The notes beneath the pieces are model-generated. The model was not told the origin of the DNA. It did no database searches and worked only from the letters and a program-made list of their open reading frames with translations. The translations under genes were made by a program, and so were the position numbers. A DNA stretch of 15,084 bases from Pontiella desulfatans (GTDB taxonomy: Bacteria; Verrucomicrobiota; Kiritimatiellia; Kiritimatiellales; Pontiellaceae): contig JARFRL010000451.1 of the NCBI GenBank assembly GCA_029287275.1, positions 1 to 15,084 of the forward strand. The letters run 5' to 3'. Of this stretch, positions 1-5,905 are shown in pieces; within the stretch, counting starts at the first letter, position 1, and each line of letters begins with the position of its first letter.

Positions 1-1
1 G

Positions 2-223
2 CTGATTCGAAGCCGCGAGGGCGTCGCTTTCGAGAACGATGTTTCCGTGCGGGCCTTCTTCGTGATCGCGGGCAGCCGCGACATGCGGCATCTGCATCTC
101 AAGGCGCTCGCGGCGATCGCGCACATCGTGCAACACCCCGAATTCGAGAAGCGCTGGGCGCGCGCCAAAAACGAGGATCAATTGAAGGACATTCTACTGC
201 TCAGCGAGCGCGTGCGGATGTGA
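2..223 (+). CDS. PTS EIIA type-2 domain protein, C-terminal fragment
   Basis: The first 74 codons are open in this frame and end at TGA 221-223; the start lies left of the window. The fragment reads like the last part of a fructose/mannitol/nitrogen-type PTS EIIA domain: a strand (VRAFFVIAG), then a helix with HLHLKALAAIAHIV, then PEFEKRWARAKNEDQLKDIL. That order matches the HLxxLAxLA...DPEF...L..A.s.eeL..iL ending of the EIIA-2 family. The phosphorylatable histidine would lie upstream and cannot be seen. The domain may be a stand-alone PtsN-like regulator or the tail of a larger transporter, since EIIA-2 domains are sometimes fused to antiporters or permeases. The gene converges on the next one with 13 bp between stops. 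Confidence 0.7.
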   Translation: MIRSREGVAFENDVSVRAFFVIAGSRDMRHLHLKALAAIAHIVQHPEFEKRWARAKNEDQLKDILLLSERVRM

Positions 224-236
224 TTACGCGCGGGCT

Positions 237-473
237 TCAGCGCAACGCGTCGAGAATCTCGTTCCACTCTTCCTTCAATGGGGCGCGGCTTTCCGGCCGT
301 CCGGCGCGGCGGTACCAATAAGCCGCGTTGCCAAGGTCGCCTTCGACGCGGTGGAGGTAGGCGTGAACCCACGCGGCCTCCGGCGTGTCGAGCTCCTGAA
401 CGATCCGATGCGCTCGGTCCCAGTCGCCGTCGCGTTCGATTTCCAACGCTTGAATGTAAGTTTCGTTGCTCAT
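237..473 (-). CDS. Small conserved TPR-like protein of unknown function (78 aa)
   Basis: A short soluble protein with no signal peptide or membrane segment. It is rich in Trp, Tyr and Ala and built of helices: YIQALEIERDGDWDRAHRIV, then AAWVHAYLHRVEGDLGNAAYWYRRAG, then a C-terminal EEWNEILDAL helix. The second stretch has the spacing of a tetratricopeptide repeat (xxWxxAYLxRxxGDxxxAxYWYxRAG). From memory, small bacterial proteins of this style (WDxAHxIxQ followed by AYLHRxEGDLxNAxYWYxRAG) recur as uncharacterised conserved proteins; this was not searched. A protein-binding role is inference. ATG at 471-473 gives this length; no strong Shine-Dalgarno precedes it. It diverges from the beta-barrel gene across a 61-bp gap. 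A longer reading frame on the same strand overlaps it but has an Arg-rich, non-protein-like composition. Confidence 0.72.
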   Translation of the reverse strand: MSNETYIQALEIERDGDWDRAHRIVQELDTPEAAWVHAYLHRVEGDLGNAAYWYRRAGRPESRAPLKEEWNEILDALR

Positions 474-534
474 AACGGAACTTTACGCGTGTTTGGCGTT
501 CATTTTCACGGACAAAAAGGGTTAGTGTGAAATC

Positions 535-1437
535 ATGAAGAAACTTCAAGTGATAATGAGTGTCCTACTTCTGGCGATGTGGGTTCAGGCCGAAACCAAT
601 CGAACGTTCAGCATGGACTTTCCGCGGTGGGCTCCATCGATGCGCGGCGGGTCCGTTTACAACTTCGAGACGGATATGGACCAGGGCGGAGCCTTTTCCG
701 TGAACCGCTATTTCATCGAGGGCGGCATCACGCGCATGTGGAGCTTCGACCGCATGCTCTCGTTTTCCGCCGGCTTTGGTCAGGATGATTATCGATTCTC
801 GGACACCGCGGGGCGACCTTGGGGCAACATCGACAACTTCCGCGCCAGTGTTTTCGGTCGATGGGGTTTGAACGAAAAATGGGCGCTCTTCGCGGCGCCG
901 TCCGTCCGCTCCTATGGCGAGGCCGGAACGGATTTGGACGACGCGCTCACGCTGGCGTTTTTCGGAGGGGCTTCTTACAAGTTCAGCGATCGGTTGACGC
1001 TCGGGCCGGGCTTGGGCGTTTTCGAGCGGATCGAGGATGACGTGCGGTATTACCCGATCATCATCGTTAATTGGGCGATCACGGATCGGCTCAGTCTGGA
1101 AACCGGTGGTGGTTTGGCCGCGACGGCCGGTCCGGGTCTTTCGCTCGTCTATAAAGTGTCGAAGAAGTGGACCACCGCGGTCACCACTCGCTACGAAAGC
1201 AAGCGATTCCGTCTGAATGAAGATGGTTTGGCCCCCAATGGCGTCGGCGAGGATGAGAGTATTCCGATTGTGGCGCAGTTAACGTACTTTTTCTATCCGC
1301 AAGGGCTGATTAGTGGCGTGATTGGTTATAGCTTTGGTGGAAGCTTGAGCGCGGATGATCAAAATGGAAATTTTTTGTATGAAACCAAGTACGATCCGTC
1401 GCCCTCGATCGGCATAGTCGCCTCATTTAGGCTCTGA
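535..1437 (+). CDS. Predicted outer-membrane beta-barrel protein (300 aa)
   Basis: The N-terminus is a classical signal peptide: MKK, a hydrophobic core (VIMSVLLLAMW), then VQA before ETN, giving a likely signal-peptidase I cut after residue 19. The rest is a run of alternating, aromatic-rich amphipathic strands with short Gly/Asp/Asn turns, for example FGRWGLNEKWALFAAPSVRS, DRLTLGPGLGVFERI and SLVYKVSKKWTTAVTTRY. The chain ends in SIGIVASFRL, a plausible terminal strand. This points to a beta-barrel of roughly 10-14 strands. It resembles, from memory, outer-membrane families of unknown function such as DUF6268 in planctomycetes and relatives; that assignment is a guess. ATG 535 directly precedes the signal peptide, so the start is secure, although the purine run upstream (AAAAAGGG, 515-522) is distant for a Shine-Dalgarno. 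No catalytic motif is visible. A short AT-rich gap separates it from ilvB. Confidence 0.75.
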   Translation: MKKLQVIMSVLLLAMWVQAETNRTFSMDFPRWAPSMRGGSVYNFETDMDQGGAFSVNRYFIEGGITRMWSFDRMLSFSAGFGQDDYRFSDTAGRPWGNIDNFRASVFGRWGLNEKWALFAAPSVRSYGEAGTDLDDALTLAFFGGASYKFSDRLTLGPGLGVFERIEDDVRYYPIIIVNWAITDRLSLETGGGLAATAGPGLSLVYKVSKKWTTAVTTRYESKRFRLNEDGLAPNGVGEDESIPIVAQLTYFFYPQGLISGVIGYSFGGSLSADDQNGNFLYETKYDPSPSIGIVASFRL

Positions 1438-1521
1438 TCCCGAAGTTTATCACCTTTTTGTTCTAGTGTTTTTCGTGATGGCTTTAAGTTTAGCGACAAA
1501 AAACTAACGGAACCATTTTTG

Positions 1522-1549
1522 TTGACATTTTGAGGCGATGTTTTACGTT
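1522..1549 (+). promoter_or_regulatory. Candidate sigma-70 promoter of ilvB-ilvH
   Basis: A perfect TTGACA lies at 1522-1527, followed after 16 bp by TACGTT (1544-1549), a weak -10 with 3 of 6 consensus bases. It sits in the AT-rich 138-bp gap before ilvB. Transcription would begin near 1556, leaving a leader of about 20 nt with the Shine-Dalgarno inside it. There is then no room for a leader peptide or attenuator ahead of ilvB. The -10 match is the weak point. Confidence 0.45.
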
Positions 1550-1562
1550 GTTCTCATCATTT

Positions 1563-1568
1563 GGAGGT
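1563..1568 (+). promoter_or_regulatory. Ribosome binding site fixing the ilvB start
   Basis: GGAGGT at 1563-1568 is a near-perfect Shine-Dalgarno lying 7 nt before ATG 1576. The in-frame TTG at 1561 overlaps this site and has nothing suitable upstream, so a 1561 start (which would add MEVNS) is very unlikely. Confidence 0.85.
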
Positions 1569-1575
1569 AAATAGT

Positions 1576-3297
1576 ATGGCGAATAAAACCATGGAAGGTG
1601 GGCAGGCGCTGATTCGGTGTCTGGAAAACGAGGGAGTTGAGTATATATTCGGCTACTCTGGCGGAGCGGCGATTCCGATCTTCGACGCGCTGATCACCAC
1701 GGAGACAAAGATCAAATTCGTATTGGTCCGGCATGAGCAGGGCGCGGCCCACATGGCCGATGGATACGCCCGCGCGACCGGCAAGCCCGCCGTGGTGCTG
1801 GTTACCAGCGGCCCCGGCGCGACCAACACGTTGACCGGCATCATGACCGCGCACATGGATTCCGTTCCGATGATCGTTCTTTCCGGTCAGTCCGTCTCGT
1901 GGATGCTTGGCAAGGACGCGTTTCAGGAAGCCGACATCTTCGGCATCACCATGCCGGTGGTCAAACATTCGTATCTCGTCAAGGCTTCCAACGAGATTCC
2001 CCGCATCGTGCGCGAGGCGTTTCATATTTCAACGACCGGTCGGCCGGGTCCGGTTCTGATCGACATTCCCAAAGACCTCAGCGCGGGCCCCTGCACGGCG
2101 GACCTGCACGCGGAGATGGATCTTCCGGGGTACGACCTGAACCAGAGCGTTGACAACGACACGATTCTTGAAATCGCGGAAGCGTTGGCGAAGTCCAAGC
2201 GGCCGCTGATTCTCGCGGGTCACGGCGCGATGATTTCCGGCGCGGACCCGATACTGTTGGCGCTCGCCGAAAAGGCGCGGATTCCCGTCACGACCACGTT
2301 GCTGGGCAAAGGGGTTTTCCCGGAATCCCACGAGCTTTCGCTGGGCATGCTCGGCATGCACGGAACGGCCTACGCCAACAAGGCGGTTTGCGAATGCGAC
2401 CTGCTGTTGAACGTCGGCTCGCGTTTCGACGACCGTATTCTTGGGCAGCCCGACAAGTTCTGCAAGGACGCGACGATCGTTCATATTGATATCGACGCCG
2501 CGGAAATCGGGAAGATGGTCGCGCCTCAGATCACCTGCGTGGCCGACGCCAAGACCGCGCTCGACGAGCTCATCAAGCACGTGCCCGTGCTGGAGACCAC
2601 GAGTTGGCTCAAAAAGCTGGATGGCTACAAGGTCAAGTATCCGCTCAAGTTCAAGCGGCAGGGCAGTCTGAAGATGCAGCACATCATCGACGAGTTCTAC
2701 AAACTCACCGACGGCAAGGCGTGCGTCGCGACCGACGTTGGGCAACACCAGATGTGGGCGGCCCAGTTTTACAAGAACGACAGCCGCTACAACTGGCTCA
2801 GCTCCGGCGGCGCCGGAACCATGGGCGTGGGGCTGCCGTACTGCATCGGCGCGGCCTTCGGCCGTCCGAACGACATTCACGTCTGCTTCGTCGGCGACGG
2901 CGGGTTCCAGATGACCTTCTTCGAGCTGGCCACCGCCGCGCTGCATAAATTGCCGATCAAGATCGTGGTGCTCAACAACCACTACCTCGGCATGGTGCGC
3001 CAATGGCAGGAGCTGTTCTACGACGATCGCAAGAGCGGGGTGGATCTCGAGGGCAACCCGGATTTCGTCAAGCTCGCCGAGTCGTTCGGCATCAAGGGAT
3101 TCAATCTGCGCCGCCCGGGCGACGTCAAGCGCGTGTTGCAAACCGCGTTGGACTACAACGACGGGCCGTGCTTGATCAACTGCGAGGTTGAAAAGACCGA
3201 CAACGTGTTCCCGATGATTCCGGCCGGCGCCGTGATCGAGGACATGCTGATCGAGCCGCCAAGCGTGAAACTGGAAAAGCCCACGGGTTCCACCTAG
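1576..3297 (+). CDS. ilvB: Acetolactate synthase large (catalytic) subunit
   Basis: A ThDP-dependent enzyme that condenses two pyruvates to acetolactate, or pyruvate with 2-ketobutyrate to acetohydroxybutyrate, the first common step of valine/leucine/isoleucine synthesis. From ATG 1576 it is 573 aa, normal for the family. The N-terminal ThDP domain (about 5-170) carries RHEQGAAHMADGYARATGK with catalytic Glu54. The central FAD-binding domain spans about 195-335. The C-terminal ThDP domain has the diphosphate/Mg motif starting at GDG 440-442 and ending in NN 467-468, followed by LGMVRQWQELFY, a signature that separates acetolactate synthases from pyruvate oxidases. DAFQEADIFGIT and the FGYSGGAAIPIFDAL start are also typical. 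The partner small subunit follows 119 bp downstream, which supports a biosynthetic rather than catabolic enzyme. Codon use matches the neighbours; no truncation is visible. Confidence 0.96.
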   Translation: MANKTMEGGQALIRCLENEGVEYIFGYSGGAAIPIFDALITTETKIKFVLVRHEQGAAHMADGYARATGKPAVVLVTSGPGATNTLTGIMTAHMDSVPMIVLSGQSVSWMLGKDAFQEADIFGITMPVVKHSYLVKASNEIPRIVREAFHISTTGRPGPVLIDIPKDLSAGPCTADLHAEMDLPGYDLNQSVDNDTILEIAEALAKSKRPLILAGHGAMISGADPILLALAEKARIPVTTTLLGKGVFPESHELSLGMLGMHGTAYANKAVCECDLLLNVGSRFDDRILGQPDKFCKDATIVHIDIDAAEIGKMVAPQITCVADAKTALDELIKHVPVLETTSWLKKLDGYKVKYPLKFKRQGSLKMQHIIDEFYKLTDGKACVATDVGQHQMWAAQFYKNDSRYNWLSSGGAGTMGVGLPYCIGAAFGRPNDIHVCFVGDGGFQMTFFELATAALHKLPIKIVVLNNHYLGMVRQWQELFYDDRKSGVDLEGNPDFVKLAESFGIKGFNLRRPGDVKRVLQTALDYNDGPCLINCEVEKTDNVFPMIPAGAVIEDMLIEPPSVKLEKPTGST

Positions 3298-3316
3298 ACC
3301 GCCAACGCGGCCTGGT

Positions 3317-3397
3317 GGTCGAAGGTCGGAAGGTCGAAAGTCCAAGGACTTTCGGACGGTCGGCGACCTTCGACCTTTGACCGAATGACCTTCGACC
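3317..3397 (+). repeat. GGTCGAAGGTC-type imperfect inverted repeat in the ilvB-ilvH gap
   Basis: The gap between ilvB and ilvH is built from short GGTCGAA/GACCTTC units. GGTCGAAGGTC (3317-3327) is the exact reverse complement of GACCTTCGACC at 3365-3375, and that 11-mer recurs exactly at 3387-3397. Inside lies a perfect 9-bp stem, CGAAAGTCC (3335-3343) and GGACTTTCG (3346-3354), around an AA centre. Transcribed, this can form a long hairpin with two alternative right arms. No T-run follows it, so a simple terminator is unlikely. It may be an mRNA-processing or stability element between the two subunit genes, or a copy of a dispersed genomic repeat. Confidence 0.75.
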
Positions 3398-3416
3398 CCC
3401 AAACGGAGTTTTTAAA

Positions 3417-3920
3417 ATGCTGAATTCAGATAAATCCATGCACACCTTGAGTGTTTATGTTTCGAATAAACCGGGCGCGTTGGCGCGCATCGCGCAGGTG
3501 TTCTCTCGGCGCGGCTTCAACATCGAGTCGCTCGTGGTTTCACCCGCGGTCGATGGTCATTTCTCGCGAATGACCATCAGCTGCAGCGGCGATCCAAGCG
3601 GTCTCGACCAGATCATCAAACAGCTTTCGAAGCTGATCGACGTCCTGCGATGCATCGACCATACCTACGATGAATCCGTGATGAAGGAAATGGGGTTGAT
3701 CAAGATCGCGGTCGATAGCGAGGGCCGTTCCGAGGCGCTGCAGATCGCGGAGCACTACGGCTGCAAAACGGTCGACCTCACGCCGGAGTCCATGATCCTG
3801 CAGGTCGTGGGCAATCCAAGCAAGATCGACGCGCTCGAGGAGATGATCGCGAAATTCAAGATCATCGAGCTGGTTCGCACCGGAAAAGTGGTCATGACCC
3901 GCGGCGAGGAAATAACCTGA
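3417..3920 (+). CDS. ilvH: Acetolactate synthase small (regulatory) subunit
   Basis: This 167-aa protein binds and activates the catalytic subunit and confers end-product (usually valine) feedback inhibition. An N-terminal ACT domain (about residues 8-80) is seen in TLSVYVSNKPGALARIAQVF followed by RRGFNIESL, the standard ligand-binding loop of IlvH/IlvN. The C-terminal domain (about 85-160) runs from EMGLIKIAVDSEGRSEAL to IIELVRTGKVVMTRG, the conserved end of the family. Length equals the long IlvH form rather than the short IlvN/IlvM forms. GGAG at 3405-3408 lies 8 nt before ATG 3417; an internal Met at residue 8 is a less likely start because the Shine-Dalgarno would be too far away. It is separated from ilvB by the structured repeat and followed by a terminator, so ilvC is not part of this operon. 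Confidence 0.95.
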   Translation: MLNSDKSMHTLSVYVSNKPGALARIAQVFSRRGFNIESLVVSPAVDGHFSRMTISCSGDPSGLDQIIKQLSKLIDVLRCIDHTYDESVMKEMGLIKIAVDSEGRSEALQIAEHYGCKTVDLTPESMILQVVGNPSKIDALEEMIAKFKIIELVRTGKVVMTRGEEIT

Positions 3921-3941
3921 TCGGGGTTCCACGCGTGTTCG

Positions 3942-3974
3942 AAAAAGGACGGGGCCAACGCTCCGTCCTTTTTT
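3942..3974 (+). terminator. Bidirectional Rho-independent terminator between ilvH and the 567-aa gene
   Basis: AAAAAGGACGG (3942-3952) pairs perfectly with CCGTCCTTTTT (3963-3973). A further G-C and G-T pair closes the loop to 6 nt, and a T-run follows to 3974. It starts 22 nt after the ilvH stop. The A-run on the left arm becomes a U-tract on the other strand, so the same hairpin should also end the minus-strand transcript whose last gene stops at 4005. Confidence 0.88.
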
Positions 3975-4004
3975 CATGCGTCAGCGTGGCGCGGGTCCGG
4001 CGCG

Positions 4005-5708
4005 TTACTGAAAGTAGCTGAGCGGATGATTATCGCCGTCTTGCGCGTCGCGGAGCAGGATGACCTTCTCGCTGGTGGTGTGGAACCGGCTGTCGACGCC
4101 TTTGTTGGTCGGGCAGCCGACGATGTCGATCAGTTCCTTCATCAGGAAGCGCAGGTGCTCGCCGCTGTTGGCCGCGAGGTTCAGAATGTCTAGCTGATCG
4201 GTGGTCACGTCGCCGACGTAGCCTTGGGTCAGCATTTCCAACGAGGCGGTGATGGCGGTCAGCGGCTGCATGAGTTCCTGGGCGACCTCGGCGAGGGCCG
4301 CGAGCAGTTCTTCCTGGGTCATGTTTTTACCATGACCGCCGATGGTGCCGCTTTCGTCTTCCTTGAGGTGCCGCGACAGCACGTCGAGCTTTTCCTTGGT
4401 GGTGAAGATGGTGTCGTCCAGATTCTCGCTGGCCTCGCCAATGAGATCTTTCATCTGGGCGCCGTTCGCGCCTTCGGTCTTCATCAGGTGTTCGAGTCGT
4501 TCGAACACGGTGGTGAGCGTGTTGAGTCCCGCGGCGATCGGCGGACCGGACTCGCCCTGGGCTTTTCCACTATCCACGACGATGCGCCGCCATTCCGTCG
4601 CGGGGAATTCCGAGTCGGCGAGCAGCCCTTCGGCCGCGGCCGCGCCGCGCGCCTGAACGAAGGATTGGAGCTCTTCTTTGTTTTTCTCGATGGCTTCCTT
4701 GTGCTCCATGTAGCGCGCCGCCGACATTTCAAAGCCGAGGGTTTCGTCCATCTCGCGGATGGCCTGGACGATCTGTCGATCCAACTCGGGGTTGGAATCG
4801 CCGGTGAGGGAGCGCATCTGATCCAGCACGCTCTCCTCCAGCATCAGCAGCGCCTTGCTTAGGTCGGCCATGCCCTCCGTCGTCTTGAAGGCGGGTTGAT
4901 CGCGCAGCCCCTTGTAGGTCCGGCGCAGGCAACCCAGCACGATGTCGCCCAGCGATTCGCCGGAGAGTTCCGAGACCGATTGGCGGACCGCGACGGATTC
5001 CATGATCATTTTACCGAGACGAGAGGGATCCGAGGCGAGTTCCGCGAGCTCCTCGCCGATTACGCCGTCCTCGTCCATTTCGATGTCGCCTTTAAGGAAG
5101 GCCACGATCTGCTCCACGTGCACGTCGTTGCTTCCGCCGCCCGTCCCTTCGCCGTCCGATCCGCCTTCGGCGGGCTCGTCGTCCTCGAGCACGAGCACGC
5201 CGGAGCCGCCCATGCCCGCGAGGTCGCTGGTGTTGGCCACGGTTTGGTCGTCGCGCACGGCTTGGAAAAGGGTGTCGTTGGAGGCGATGTGCGCCATCGT
5301 GCTTTGGCTGATCTCCGCCTTGAAATCGCTGGCTTCCTTGAGCGACAACAGCTCGGTCAGTTGGGTCAGTTCTTCTTTACTGATGCCGCGGGAGATTTTA
5401 AGACCGGTGATGTGAAGGCGGCTGAGGCGCCGCTCGAGCGCCTTTTGCAGGGAGCCGATCGCTTTGACGGGAACCTCGTCCACCGTCATCATTCCGTTGA
5501 ACGAGCCGACGCTGATTTTCTTGCGCCCAACAAACAGGTCGCGCAGCGCGACTTCGGCCGTCACGATCGCGGCGTGAAACGCGGGGTGGTTCGTTCCGTA
5601 GGTCGTTCCGATGTTCACGGAACGACTAAGTTCGTTCAGCGCGCTGATCAGGTTCTGGTCTTCGAGGGGTTTGAATTGTCGGTCCGCGCCGTATTGTTCA
5701 TTCGCCAT
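4005..5708 (-). CDS. Cytoplasmic protein with degenerate HisKA-like helix, no ATPase domain (567 aa)
   Basis: No signal peptide or membrane segment is visible. The N-terminal module (about 15-125) has LSRSVNIGTTYGTNHPAFHA, then VGSFNGMMTVDEVPVKA and LERRLSRLHITGLKISRGIS, a layout I recall from the front of various bacterial signalling proteins (HPAx...L.vdgv.v...RGi). A Gly/Asp/Glu-rich linker follows (about 165-195), then a long helical region with probable coiled coils (about 300-460). Residues about 467-520 (ELLAALAEVAQELMQPLTAI and onward) look like the HisKA dimerisation helix pair, but the H-box His is Gln477 (QELMQPL for HELRTPL). No N, G1 or G2 box follows; the chain ends about 50 residues later. 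It probably acts as a scaffold or dimerising regulator, not a kinase. It lies downstream of glgB with its own possible promoter. Function is unknown. Confidence 0.8.
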   Translation of the reverse strand: MANEQYGADRQFKPLEDQNLISALNELSRSVNIGTTYGTNHPAFHAAIVTAEVALRDLFVGRKKISVGSFNGMMTVDEVPVKAIGSLQKALERRLSRLHITGLKISRGISKEELTQLTELLSLKEASDFKAEISQSTMAHIASNDTLFQAVRDDQTVANTSDLAGMGGSGVLVLEDDEPAEGGSDGEGTGGGSNDVHVEQIVAFLKGDIEMDEDGVIGEELAELASDPSRLGKMIMESVAVRQSVSELSGESLGDIVLGCLRRTYKGLRDQPAFKTTEGMADLSKALLMLEESVLDQMRSLTGDSNPELDRQIVQAIREMDETLGFEMSAARYMEHKEAIEKNKEELQSFVQARGAAAAEGLLADSEFPATEWRRIVVDSGKAQGESGPPIAAGLNTLTTVFERLEHLMKTEGANGAQMKDLIGEASENLDDTIFTTKEKLDVLSRHLKEDESGTIGGHGKNMTQEELLAALAEVAQELMQPLTAITASLEMLTQGYVGDVTTDQLDILNLAANSGEHLRFLMKELIDIVGCPTNKGVDSRFHTTSEKVILLRDAQDGDNHPLSYFQ

Positions 5709-5905
5709 GGTTTTCTCGCGTTCGTTTTATGTTTCCAGAACATAAAGCACGAAACATGCCGAGGTGGTCGGCGAGCGCGAAATACGTGGTCGTGATCCGC
5801 GTTTTCGAGCGAACGGGACAATGGTTTGAAAAACGGCCCGTATAACCCGCTTTTCAAGGCGTTGCCAACGCGGCGAATTTTAATGTTTATGAGAGACCGC
5901 GGGTC
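5709..5905. other. 197-bp gap between glgB and the 567-aa gene
   Basis: No convincing gene is seen. A 69-codon minus frame crossing it overlaps the 567-aa gene in a different frame and lacks any recognisable feature. On the minus strand, TTGGCA (+ coordinates 5863-5868) and TATACG (5839-5844), spaced 18 bp, could be a weak promoter for the 567-aa gene with a 5' UTR of about 120 nt. GCGTTGGCAACGC covers the -35 as a near-palindrome. No clear terminator follows glgB; only a 5-bp stem (AGACC/GGTCT) lies just past its stop. Confidence 0.4.
5726..5746. promoter_or_regulatory. 8-bp inverted repeat upstream of the 567-aa gene
   Basis: TTTATGTT (5726-5733) and AACATAAA (5739-5746) form a perfect 8-bp inverted repeat with a 5-bp spacer, beginning 18 bp upstream of the ATG of the 567-aa gene. 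Size and symmetry suit a dimeric repressor operator or a small 5'-UTR hairpin. There is no T-run, so it is not a terminator. No known regulator consensus is recognised. Confidence 0.35.

Noticed and set aside
178..549. 123-codon minus-strand frame overlapping the small TPR-like gene
   Set aside because: Arg/Pro-rich, non-globular composition. The overlapping 78-aa frame has the protein-like pattern, and this one would run into the neighbouring genes.
1438..1521. Terminator after the beta-barrel gene
   Set aside because: There are several T-runs, but I could not find a G+C-rich stem directly ahead of any of them; ATCAC/GTGAT around 1451-1480 is too short and too far apart.
1561..1575. TTG start for ilvB five codons upstream
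   Set aside because: The TTG overlaps the GGAGGT Shine-Dalgarno itself. ATG 1576 has ideal spacing from that site.
3301..3311. GCCAACGCGGC shared with 5864-5874 as a possible dispersed element
   Set aside because: Only 11 bp match in G+C-rich DNA, with no extended similarity or symmetry between the two places; chance is sufficient.
2029..3402. 457-codon minus-strand open frame opposite ilvB
   Set aside because: Antisense shadow of ilvB; composition is low in hydrophobic core residues and no family is recognised.
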